Shown here piece by piece: positions 17,909 through 24,589 of a DNA stretch of 64,000 nt; position 1 is the stretch's first letter, and every line of letters starts with the position of its first letter. A program made the translations under genes and the position numbers. Below the pieces are notes generated by a model. The model ran no database searches. It was not told the DNA's origin and saw only the letters and a list, made by a program, of their open reading frames with translations. The stretch is taken from assembly GCA_020849725.1 (NCBI GenBank), contig JADLAZ010000160.1, forward strand, positions 62,001 to 126,000, given 5' to 3'. Source of the stretch: Chloroflexota bacterium. Lineage in GTDB: Bacteria > Chloroflexota > Chloroflexia > Thermomicrobiales > JADLAZ01.

Positions 17909-17927
17909 GGCCGTCCGGAGGACGGCC
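17909..17927 (+). terminator. hairpin after the micro-ORF
   Basis: GGCCGTC (17909-17915) pairs with GACGGCC (17921-17927) across a 5-nt loop. There is no T-tract. It lies directly after the micro-ORF stop. Confidence 0.4.
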
Positions 17928-18198
17928 CCGGCTGTGGCGTCACGCCGCGGCGCGCGCCCACGGCAAGCCAGGACGAGATCCCGGTCCGCGCCCGGCCAGA
18001 CCAGCCGCCGGCGCCCTCAGGCGACCCGGCCGCCGGCGCCTGAGTTCCGCGCGGACGGAACCGCCGGGCGCACCCCGGTCGTCACCGACGCCAGCCCGAT
18101 CGCGCCAGCCGCCGCGCCGAGCGCTGGCGGCGCGATCTGTGCTGTCCATTCGATGGCCAACCAACGAGAATCGGCCTCAAAAACGCGATGTCTGATGC

Positions 18199-18227
18199 TT
18201 GACAGGGTGTCAACAGGCGAGTACGAT
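18199..18227 (+). promoter_or_regulatory. sigma70-type promoter of the first secreted paralog
   Basis: TTGACA (18199-18204), a 17-bp spacer and TACGAT (18222-18227) make a near-consensus promoter. The same arrangement, with the shared GGGTG after the -35, recurs at 19179-19207 before the second paralog. Confidence 0.85.
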
Positions 18228-18232
18228 ACGCT

Positions 18233-18288
18233 TGCGTACGCATCACTGGTAGTGACTGCCGGGCCGACCACCAGTCCAGCCCGGCAGT
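18233..18288 (+). promoter_or_regulatory. conserved structured 5' leader, copy 1
   Basis: Just after the expected transcription start come the palindrome TGCGTACGCA (18233-18242), the inverted repeat TCACTGGTAGTGA (18243-18255) and a 10-bp stem ACTGCCGGGC/GCCCGGCAGT (18255-18264 with 18279-18288). The first two are identical in copy 2; the third is kept as a stem with changed bases on both arms. This suggests an operator and/or an RNA structure in the leader. Confidence 0.6.
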
Positions 18289-18324
18289 GTTGGTGGCTGT
18301 GCCGCTCACCTGGAGGGAATCAGA

Positions 18325-18900
18325 ATGCCCCGTTCGCGCTTGGCCGTGCTCATGATCCTGGTCTGCGCGCTGTTCGCCGGCAGCCTCATGCAGCCGTCGT
18401 CAGCCAGCGCTAATCCACCGGTCCGCTTCGACGACTGTCGTGATATCACCCTGGCGATCTATTACGTCGACGAGCACGGTGCCGGTCACCAGGTCTACGC
18501 TAGCCCGTCGGCCAAGCGCATCGTGCCGGTGGACACACCGCTGCGATTCTTCCTCTATATCGCCCCCGCCAAGCAGGGCAACGCCGTCCAGTTCACGGCG
18601 CTGAACCCGTTCATCCAGCTCAATCCGGGCACGGTCCTCGAAGGTGGCATCATCACCGCGCAGCCGGACTACACCCGCTTCAAGATCATCTGGCCTGGCA
18701 CGGCCAGCACGGACGGCCAGATCGTGTTCGAGAGCAAGGTGATCCAGGTCGGCAAGCTGTCGACGGTCGGCGCGCAGGTGGCCGGCGGGCGCTGCTCGAC
18801 GAAGATCGAGCTTGTCGGCCGACCCAGGGACACCGTCACTCCATGCCGGATCGGCGCAACGCTCGCCGACATGCGCGAGATTGAGGCATTCGACTGTTAG
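18325..18900 (+). CDS. secreted protein, tandem family member 1
   Basis: A 191-residue exported protein. An N-terminal signal peptide (MPRSRLAVLMILVCALFAGS, cleavage probably after SSASA) is followed by a beta-rich-looking domain with a conserved Cys near the start (DDCRDITLAI) and another near the end (VAGGRCSTKIELVG), probably disulfide-bonded outside the membrane. The central GNAVQFTALNPF and FKIIWPG are shared with the two paralogs. This copy has an extra tail with two more Cys (TPCRIG, FDC). GGAGGG precedes the ATG. No known family is recognised. It has its own strong promoter and leader. Confidence 0.8.
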   Translation: MPRSRLAVLMILVCALFAGSLMQPSSASANPPVRFDDCRDITLAIYYVDEHGAGHQVYASPSAKRIVPVDTPLRFFLYIAPAKQGNAVQFTALNPFIQLNPGTVLEGGIITAQPDYTRFKIIWPGTASTDGQIVFESKVIQVGKLSTVGAQVAGGRCSTKIELVGRPRDTVTPCRIGATLADMREIEAFDC

Positions 18901-19178
18901 GTGGCAGGGTCGTACCGTCTCAAGGCGGACCGGTGGCAGCCAACCATGCTGGTCAGATGAACGTCGCCTGTTCGCACTGAGCGCTTCGGGTTGTGCGCCA
19001 ACGGCGGGCTGGCGTCGACGGTGACCGGCGATCAGCCCGCCGAACTCGCATCACGGTCAACTGGCCTGGGGCCGCTGGCGCTGATGGAGCGCCGGCGGCC
19101 GGTTGTCGTTGCACGATCGATGCTGTTCACCGCCGCCAGTCAGCCGATGATCTATCACAGAGATGTGCAATCTGACCC
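18901..19178 (+). pseudogene. decayed copy of the secreted-protein family
   Basis: The gap between paralogs 1 and 2 is not random. At 19050-19088 one frame reads ITVNWPGAAGADG, closely matching the paralog segment KINWPGAASSDG, and just upstream (19021-19040) another frame gives VTGDQP against VTGQP in the intact genes. The frames are shifted against each other and no start or full signal peptide remains. I read this as the remnant of a former tandem copy. The rest of the gap shows nothing recognisable. Confidence 0.5.
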
Positions 19179-19207
19179 TTGACAGGGTGGCACTTGCAGA
19201 GTATGAT
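19179..19207 (+). promoter_or_regulatory. sigma70-type promoter of the second secreted paralog
   Basis: TTGACA (19179-19184), 17 bp and TATGAT (19202-19207). The -35 region and the sequence after the -10 are nearly identical to the promoter at 18199-18227. Confidence 0.87.
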
Positions 19208-19212
19208 GGCGC

Positions 19213-19269
19213 TGCGTACGCATCACTGGTAGTGACTGTGGAACCGGCCGCCAGCCAGTTCCGTCAGTC
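19213..19269 (+). promoter_or_regulatory. conserved structured 5' leader, copy 2
   Basis: TGCGTACGCA (19213-19222) and TCACTGGTAGTGA (19223-19235) repeat copy 1 exactly. The following stem is GACTGTGGAAC (19234-19244) against GTTCC-GT-CAGTC (19258-19269): the inner pairs differ from copy 1 but remain paired, as expected for a conserved hairpin. Confidence 0.6.
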
Positions 19270-19305
19270 GTGACAACCGTGTCCGCTCACAAGGAGGGAT
19301 CCCGG

Positions 19306-19839
19306 ATGCACCGTTCTCGCATGGCTGCGCTCATGGTCCTGTTCTGCGCGCTGTTCGCCGGTAGCCTGCTCGTCCCACCCTCGGCCGGCGCCACTGCGCC
19401 GCCAGAACTGTTCGATGTCTGCCAGTCGATCGGCATGCGCATCTCCTACGTTGACCCAATCGATGGCCCGACGGAAATCTGGAACCATCCGTCCGAGAAA
19501 TTCGCCGTGCCGATCCTCACGCCACTGGAAGTCAAGATCAACGTCGCACCATCCTTGTATGGCAAGGAGGTCCGTTTCCGGGCCAACAACCCCTGGACGG
19601 CCGTCGCCACCAACTCGGTCAAAGAGGGTGGTGTCGTCACCGGCCAGCCGTACCTCCTGACGCCGCCGAGCAAGGTGAACTTCCTGATCAACTGGCCAGG
19701 GTCGGCCACCAATGACGGCTACATCATCTTCCGGATGGGCCTGACCACACCGGGCAAGCTCTCGACGATCGGCGCCACGGTGGCCGGTGGCCGCTGCTCC
19801 GCCAAGATCGAGCTCGTCGGCTACGACCAGGAGACCTAG
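19306..19839 (+). CDS. secreted protein, tandem family member 2
   Basis: A 177-residue exported protein with signal peptide (MHRSRMAALMVLFCALFAGS, cleavage near SAGA) and the family core: a first Cys in FDVCQSI, VRFRANNPWTAVA, EGGVVTGQP, NFLINWPGSA, TTPGKLSTIGATVAGGRCSAKIE. Members 2 and 3 are much closer to each other than to member 1. The ATG at 19306 follows AAGGAGG. The upstream in-frame ATG at 19270 would lie within the leader before the ribosome site and is rejected. Function unknown; the two-Cys beta domain suggests a stable extracellular or cell-wall protein. Confidence 0.8.
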   Translation: MHRSRMAALMVLFCALFAGSLLVPPSAGATAPPELFDVCQSIGMRISYVDPIDGPTEIWNHPSEKFAVPILTPLEVKINVAPSLYGKEVRFRANNPWTAVATNSVKEGGVVTGQPYLLTPPSKVNFLINWPGSATNDGYIIFRMGLTTPGKLSTIGATVAGGRCSAKIELVGYDQET

Positions 19840-19881
19840 ACACGTCTGACCGCAGCGCTGCCGATGCCGCGCCGGTGACCC

Positions 19882-19920
19882 GTCCTGGTCGACGTGCCGG
19901 GCGTGCACGTCGACCAGGAC
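19882..19920 (+). terminator. 16-bp hairpin between paralogs 2 and 3
   Basis: Arms 19882-19897 and 19905-19920 pair perfectly around a 7-nt loop. No T-tract follows and no new promoter like the two upstream is visible before paralog 3, so this may be an attenuator or an mRNA-stabilising stem that sets the ratio of the two proteins. Confidence 0.55.
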
Positions 19921-19976
19921 ACCGCGCGTGCGACCAACGCTCGCGTGGCCGTCGCCACCATGAGGAGGGAGCCACG

Positions 19977-20549
19977 ATGATCAAGTCCCGCATCGCCGCA
20001 CTGGTCATGGTCCTGTTCTGCGCGCTGTTCGCCGGCAGCCTGCTCGTGCCGCCTTCGATCGGAGCCGAACCCCCGAAATTCCAGGATTGCCGGGACATCA
20101 CCTTCGCCATTCGCTACCAGGACGAATGGGGCAACCCGCAGACCATCTGGAGCAACCCGTCTGAAAAGTACCTGGTGCCGGTCCTCACGCGCCTGCAGGT
20201 CCATGTCTTCATCGCCCCCGACAAGCAAGGCGGCGCGGTGTTGTTCCGGGCCAACAACCCCTGGACGGCCGTCGCCCCCAGCACCGTCACCGAGGGCGGC
20301 GTCGTCACCGGCCAAACGTACCTGCCGATCCCATCGAACAAAGTGAACTTCAAGATCAACTGGCCAGGCGCGGCCAGCAGTGACGGCTTCATCAACTTCA
20401 CGTCGTTCCTGACCACCCCGGGCAAGCTGGCGACGATCGGCGCGACGGTGGCCGGCGGCCGCTGCTCCGCCAAGATCGAGGTGGTCGGCCGTGAGCGATG
20501 CGACGTCGAGACGAAAGTCCCCAGCGAGATCTGCCAACGGCCTTTCTGA
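19977..20549 (+). CDS. secreted protein, tandem family member 3
   Basis: A 190-residue exported protein: signal peptide MIKSRIAALVMVLFCALFAGS (cleavage near IGA), then FQDCRDITFAI, VLFRANNPWTAVA, GGVVTGQ, NFKINWPGAA, TTPGKLATIGATVAGGRCSAKIE. The C-terminus diverges after the last shared residue and adds a short tail with two Cys (RERCDVE, EICQRPF). The ATG follows GAGGAGGGAG. It probably shares the transcript of member 2 through the hairpin between them. Directly after its stop, a fragment of another copy's tail is seen, so this end has recombined. Confidence 0.8.
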   Translation: MIKSRIAALVMVLFCALFAGSLLVPPSIGAEPPKFQDCRDITFAIRYQDEWGNPQTIWSNPSEKYLVPVLTRLQVHVFIAPDKQGGAVLFRANNPWTAVAPSTVTEGGVVTGQTYLPIPSNKVNFKINWPGAASSDGFINFTSFLTTPGKLATIGATVAGGRCSAKIEVVGRERCDVETKVPSEICQRPF

Positions 20550-20620
20550 TTGAGCCGGGCAAGCTGACGACAATCGGCGCTGCGCCGGGACGATCCGGAC
20601 GCAGCGCACGACGATGGCGG
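20550..20620 (+). pseudogene. tail remnant of a further secreted-family copy
   Basis: Immediately after the stop of member 3, another frame reads IEPGKLTTIGAAPG and then RSARRW, matching the family C-terminal TTPGKLATIGATVAGGRCSAKI. It is too short to be a gene and looks like a duplicated or recombined 3' end. Confidence 0.45.
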
Positions 20621-20664
20621 TGGCCGTTGCCTGGGGCGGCCAATCGGATGGCCCGCCGCCGGCC

Positions 20665-22902
20665 TCAGAACAGGCTGAGCTGGCGCACCGGCCCCTGCTG
20701 GCGCAGCGCCTCGATGTCGGTGCGGGCCGTGATCGGCGGGAAATGGTAATCCTGGTCGGCCGTGTCGTCGAAGAGATCGGCGAAGCGGCCGGCCATGTCG
20801 CGCAGCCGGCGCAGCAGGTAGTCGACGTCCTCATCGCCGGCGTAGTCGTCGATGCGCGCCAGTGTGCCATCCTGGCGCTGGTAGACCTCGATCCGGTCGC
20901 CGACGACCATGCCGGCGGCGGCGCGCGCCAGCCGGCGCGTCGCCTCGCTGGTGAAGGTCTTGTCGGTCACATTCAGCACGCGCGCGAAGTCGCGCGTCGG
21001 CAGTGCCCGCTGCTGCACCCGCGTGGCAGTGTCCAGGTAGAGATCGCGCACGGCCGCCCGCGACTCGGCAATGAACAGCAGCGCCGCCGCGCGCACGAAG
21101 CGCCGGGTGAACGCCTCCTCGCTGCGCGAGCGCAGCGAGGAGCCGCGCAGGATGATCGTATCCGGCGGCTCCAGCAGGATGTAGTTCTTCAGCTTGAGCG
21201 AGATCATGCCGGCGTAGGCGCCATCGTAGGCGAGATTGATACCCTCAGCCAGCGTCGCCGAGATGGCGCCGATGTAGTTCTCGATCGCCTCGTCGGAGCG
21301 CGTGCCCTCGGGCGGCACGAAGTAGACGCCGTCGGTGTCGACCTCGATGACGCGCGCGCCGCTAGCCTCCAACGCCGCCACCACCTGCTTGATGATCGCC
21401 TGCCCCTCCAGCGTCACCCGCTCGGCAGCGTCGAAGTCGTTGAAGACGGCGCGGCCATAGCCGAGGTAGCCGTAGAAGGAGTTGATCAGCACCTTGAAGC
21501 TGCCCTGGATGCCTTGCCAGTAGGCCTGCTCGCCGCCGGTCGTCTGGCGCGTCAGGCGCTTGGCCTCCAGGCGGCGGCGCGTCAACTCGCGCAGCATCGG
21601 CAGATATAGACCGAGGCGGTCGGCCGCCGGCGCGATGCCCTGGCTGAGCATGATCGACGGGTAAAGGCTCTCGACGTCGGCCTTGGCTACCGGCCGGAAC
21701 AGCCCGGTGGCACGCACCTCGGCCCAACCGCCCGGATACGGCCGCGCCGGCTCGGGCGCCGGCAAGCTGTGCCCTGCCGCCAGGTAGGCCCGCACGATCA
21801 GGTCGTCGATCTTCTCGCCCGGCCCGCGCGTCGCCACCTCCTGCAGCGCCCAGGGCACGATCTGCGACTGGTAGAACTCGGTCGGCAGCGCCAGCGCCGA
21901 CAGCGCGCCCGCGTCGAGCACATCGTCGATGGCGTAGGCGCGCACCGTCTCCGGCTCACGCGGCCAGAGATCGGCAATCGCGTCGCCGGCCAGGAACGTC
22001 CGTCCCGGCCGGGTCAGCCCCAGCGCCTGGGTCACGTCCTTCAGCCCATAGTGGGCCAGGTTGCCGAGCGCATCGTAGCGCTGAATCTGCTGATAGGTGT
22101 CGATGACGTGGCGGCCATAGAGGTGGCAATCGGCGAACGGGATCGACCGCGCCCCGACCTTGAGGCGGCGGCCGGAGCGCGGGTTGTCCTCGGTCGGTGT
22201 CTCGCTGACGCGCGGCGGCGAGCCGTCGCGCCCCCAGCGCAGCGGCACATTCAGCCGCTCGGCGCGAGCGATCAGGAACGGCAGGTCGAAGTTGAAGACG
22301 TTGTGGCCCTCGACGATATCAGGGTCGATCGCCTGCACCGCCTCGCCGAAGCGGCGCAGGATGTCGGCCTCGTCGTCGCCCGGCGCACCGATCGTCTCGC
22401 GGTGGCCGCGGTTGGTGCTGAGGGCGATCATCAGCACGCGCGCCGCCGCCGGGCGTGGGTCCAGCCCAACCGTCTCGATGTCGAACTGCATGCGCAGCAG
22501 GTCGTCGAAGCGCAGCCCCTTGAACAGCGTCCGGCCGCTCAGCAGCAGGTACTGCTCCACCGGCGACGACAGGGCGAAGAAGGGCTGGTCGGTGGCGCGC
22601 AGCCGGCCGCGCACCTCCTGAAAGACCGACCATGAGGCGCAGCGCACCAGCCAGCGATACGGGTGCGGCCCGGCCAGCTCGCGCGCGCTGACAGCGTCGG
22701 CCAGGTCGGTCCAGCCCGGCGCCTCGGGCAGCACCAGCCAGGGGTGCGACGGCGCCGTTTCGGCCACGACCCGATCGTCCTCCAGGCGGCGATAGAGCCG
22801 CACCCGATCGCGCCCGGCCGGCTCGACAGCGACGATGCGCGCGGTCGGATCGCGGCCATACAGCAGATCGTCGAGGCGCGGCAGGATCGCCGTCGTGTCC
22901 AT
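20665..22902 (-). CDS. family-B DNA polymerase with 3'-5' exonuclease and clamp-binding tail
   Basis: A 745-residue DNA polymerase. Exonuclease motifs are intact: FDIET (Asp141, Glu143), HNVFNFDLPF (about 200-209) and AYAIDDVLD. Polymerase motifs are also intact: A, DVESLYPSI; B, KVLINSFYGYLG; C, EVDTDGVYF. The last five residues are QLSLF, matching the consensus bacterial beta-clamp-binding pentapeptide; E. coli Pol II ends in a similar peptide. Length and motif spacing resemble archaeal-like and Pol II-like enzymes. A damage-tolerance or repair role is likely by family but not shown here. It is divergent from the FHA genes. Confidence 0.93.
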   Translation of the reverse strand: MDTTAILPRLDDLLYGRDPTARIVAVEPAGRDRVRLYRRLEDDRVVAETAPSHPWLVLPEAPGWTDLADAVSARELAGPHPYRWLVRCASWSVFQEVRGRLRATDQPFFALSSPVEQYLLLSGRTLFKGLRFDDLLRMQFDIETVGLDPRPAAARVLMIALSTNRGHRETIGAPGDDEADILRRFGEAVQAIDPDIVEGHNVFNFDLPFLIARAERLNVPLRWGRDGSPPRVSETPTEDNPRSGRRLKVGARSIPFADCHLYGRHVIDTYQQIQRYDALGNLAHYGLKDVTQALGLTRPGRTFLAGDAIADLWPREPETVRAYAIDDVLDAGALSALALPTEFYQSQIVPWALQEVATRGPGEKIDDLIVRAYLAAGHSLPAPEPARPYPGGWAEVRATGLFRPVAKADVESLYPSIMLSQGIAPAADRLGLYLPMLRELTRRRLEAKRLTRQTTGGEQAYWQGIQGSFKVLINSFYGYLGYGRAVFNDFDAAERVTLEGQAIIKQVVAALEASGARVIEVDTDGVYFVPPEGTRSDEAIENYIGAISATLAEGINLAYDGAYAGMISLKLKNYILLEPPDTIILRGSSLRSRSEEAFTRRFVRAAALLFIAESRAAVRDLYLDTATRVQQRALPTRDFARVLNVTDKTFTSEATRRLARAAAGMVVGDRIEVYQRQDGTLARIDDYAGDEDVDYLLRRLRDMAGRFADLFDDTADQDYHFPPITARTDIEALRQQGPVRQLSLF

Positions 22903-23049
22903 GTGCCGTGCTCCTTGTGGGCAGGAGTGCCAGGAGGTGCAGCCTACCGGCCGGCGTCGTCAGGGCCAGGATACGGCCGGGCTGTGCCGGCTGTCTGGCA
23001 CACATTGTACGGGCCAGGCCGGCGATGGCCGGACCCGTCGGCTGTGCCC

Positions 23050-23055
23050 TATAAT
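23050..23055 (+). promoter_or_regulatory. -10 box of the FHA gene pair
   Basis: A perfect TATAAT, 39 bp before the GTG start of the FHA gene, in the divergent gap with the polymerase. The -35 position is GC-rich and not recognisable. Confidence 0.5.
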
Positions 23056-23093
23056 CCGCAGGAGGGGCGGTCCGGCAGGCGGGAGAGAGCGGC

Positions 23094-23897
23094 GTGCGGC
23101 GCGTGGAGAGCTTTCTAGAGCAGGTCGTCGAGGGCGCCATCGGCCGCCTGTTCCGCAGCCCGGTGCAGCCGGCCGAGGTCGCCAAGAAGCTCGAGCGGGC
23201 GATGGAGGAGCAGTACGTCGTCGCCGTTGACGGCGTCATCGTTCCTAACAGCTACGAGGTTCTGCTGCATCCGGCCGACCTGGCCACCTTCACCGCCTTC
23301 CGCGGCTCGCTCGTCGAAGAGATGGAGCAGTGGCTGCGCGAGGTCGCCCGCGAGGAGCGGTACCGGTTCGTCGGTCCGGTCAGCGTGCGCTTCGCCAGCG
23401 AGGAGGGCATCCCGCGCCGCTCGATCCAGGTGCAGGCGGCCATCGTCGACGCCCCGACCGAGCAGCCGGCCGGACCGGTCGACGACGAGGTCTACACCCG
23501 CGACTACCAGGTGGTGCGGACGGCGGCCGGCAGTCCGGCCTGCCGGATCAAAGTGCTGACCGGCGATCAGGCGGGCCATGTCTTCATCGTCGGCGGGCGC
23601 GCGGCGACGATCGGGCGGGCGCTGGACAACGACCTGGTCATCCCCTCGACCGACATCTCGCGCCACCACGCCCGCCTGGAGCAGACGGCCGACGGCTACC
23701 GCCTCGTCGACCTGGCCAGCACCAACGGCACGCGCGTCAACGGCCAGTCGGTGACCGAGCAGGCGCTGGCTCCGGGCGACACGATCACGCTCGGCGCGAC
23801 CGACCTGAGCTTCCAGATGGGCGAGGAGCCGGCGCCGCTGCCCGAGCCACCGACGCGCCGGCCCGGCGCCGGCGGCCGCGACAGCACTCGACCGTAG
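23094..23897 (+). CDS. FhaA-like protein: DUF3662 plus FHA domain
   Basis: A 267-residue cytoplasmic protein. The N-terminal DUF3662 domain starts VESFLEQVVEGAIGRLFRS (4-22), has PAEVAKKLERAM, and ends near residue 120. A linker leads to a C-terminal FHA domain with GRALDNDLVI, SRHHARLE, and STNGTRVNG, the residues that read phosphothreonine. In actinobacteria, FhaA binds phosphorylated MviN and other targets of PknB-type kinases at the septum. A GTG start at 23094 follows GGGAGAGAG. It is paired with an FhaB-like gene 9 bp downstream. No kinase or phosphatase gene is in the window. Confidence 0.88.
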   Translation: MRRVESFLEQVVEGAIGRLFRSPVQPAEVAKKLERAMEEQYVVAVDGVIVPNSYEVLLHPADLATFTAFRGSLVEEMEQWLREVAREERYRFVGPVSVRFASEEGIPRRSIQVQAAIVDAPTEQPAGPVDDEVYTRDYQVVRTAAGSPACRIKVLTGDQAGHVFIVGGRAATIGRALDNDLVIPSTDISRHHARLEQTADGYRLVDLASTNGTRVNGQSVTEQALAPGDTITLGATDLSFQMGEEPAPLPEPPTRRPGAGGRDSTRP

Positions 23898-23906
23898 CGC
23901 CCGCCG

Positions 23907-24380
23907 ATGCTGACTGATCTCCCCTTCGATCTCGTGCTGCTGATGCTGCGCGTCGTCTTCATTTTCCTGCTCTACTTCTTCCTCTATCAGGTCGTGCGGG
24001 TGATCTCACGCGAGTTGACCGCGCCGCCGGCCGCGCTGCCGGCGCGCGCCGCCGGGCCGGCCGGGCCGGCAGCGCAGCCCTCACTGACGCTGATCGACGC
24101 CGACCAGTCGGACCTGCCGCTCGGCGCGACCTACACCCTCCAGCCAATGACCAGCGTCGGCCGCGCCGCCGACAATGTGCTGCCGCTGGCCGACGCCTTC
24201 GTCTCCAGCCACCATGCCCGGCTGGTGCAAACCAGCGGCCGCTGGTACGTGACCGATCTGGGCAGCACCAACGGCACCTTCGTCAATGGCGCCGCCGCCG
24301 GTCCGGTCGCCGCACCGGTCGCCGACGGCGATGTCCTCCAGTTCGGCCGGGTCAAGTTCCGCCTCTCGCTGCCGGCGTAA
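23907..24380 (+). CDS. FhaB-like membrane-anchored FHA protein
   Basis: A 157-residue protein with one N-terminal transmembrane helix (about 9-31), an Ala/Pro-rich linker and an FHA domain (SVGRAADNVLP, SSHHARLVQ, STNGTFVNG). This is the FhaB/FipA layout: cytoplasmic phosphothreonine reader tethered to the membrane, tied by family to cell-wall synthesis and division. It follows the FhaA-like gene with a 9-bp gap, so the two are co-expressed. Confidence 0.88.
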   Translation: MLTDLPFDLVLLMLRVVFIFLLYFFLYQVVRVISRELTAPPAALPARAAGPAGPAAQPSLTLIDADQSDLPLGATYTLQPMTSVGRAADNVLPLADAFVSSHHARLVQTSGRWYVTDLGSTNGTFVNGAAAGPVAAPVADGDVLQFGRVKFRLSLPA

Positions 24381-24589
24381 CACTGGCCGGGCGTCCGCGG
24401 CCAACTGTCCGTGTCACGCAGCACTGTTGCCATTCCGGCGGCGGCCAGGAATCCTTGCGCGGCGCAACCGGCCGGGCCGCGCGACGTTCCGGCATCGACA
24501 GCGCAGCCCGCCACCCTGCCGGCGGCTCGCCATTGCCATCGCGCCGAACGGATGGACCGGTTCGCGCGTGATCTACCCCAGGAGGCATC

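Larger units (their letters stand above)
17680..18198. other. non-coding stretch around a micro-ORF
   Basis: Apart from the 28-codon ORF at 17813-17899 and the hairpin that follows it, no coding sequence is supported. The part 17930-18195 is very GC-rich, holds a small stem (CTCAGGCG with CGCCTGAG around 18018-18043) and ends where the promoter at 18199 begins. Confidence 0.4.

Noticed and set aside
20614..21609. 331-codon plus-strand frame opposite the DNA polymerase
   Set aside because: Shadow of the polymerase; contents are His/Arg/Gln-rich and unlike any protein.
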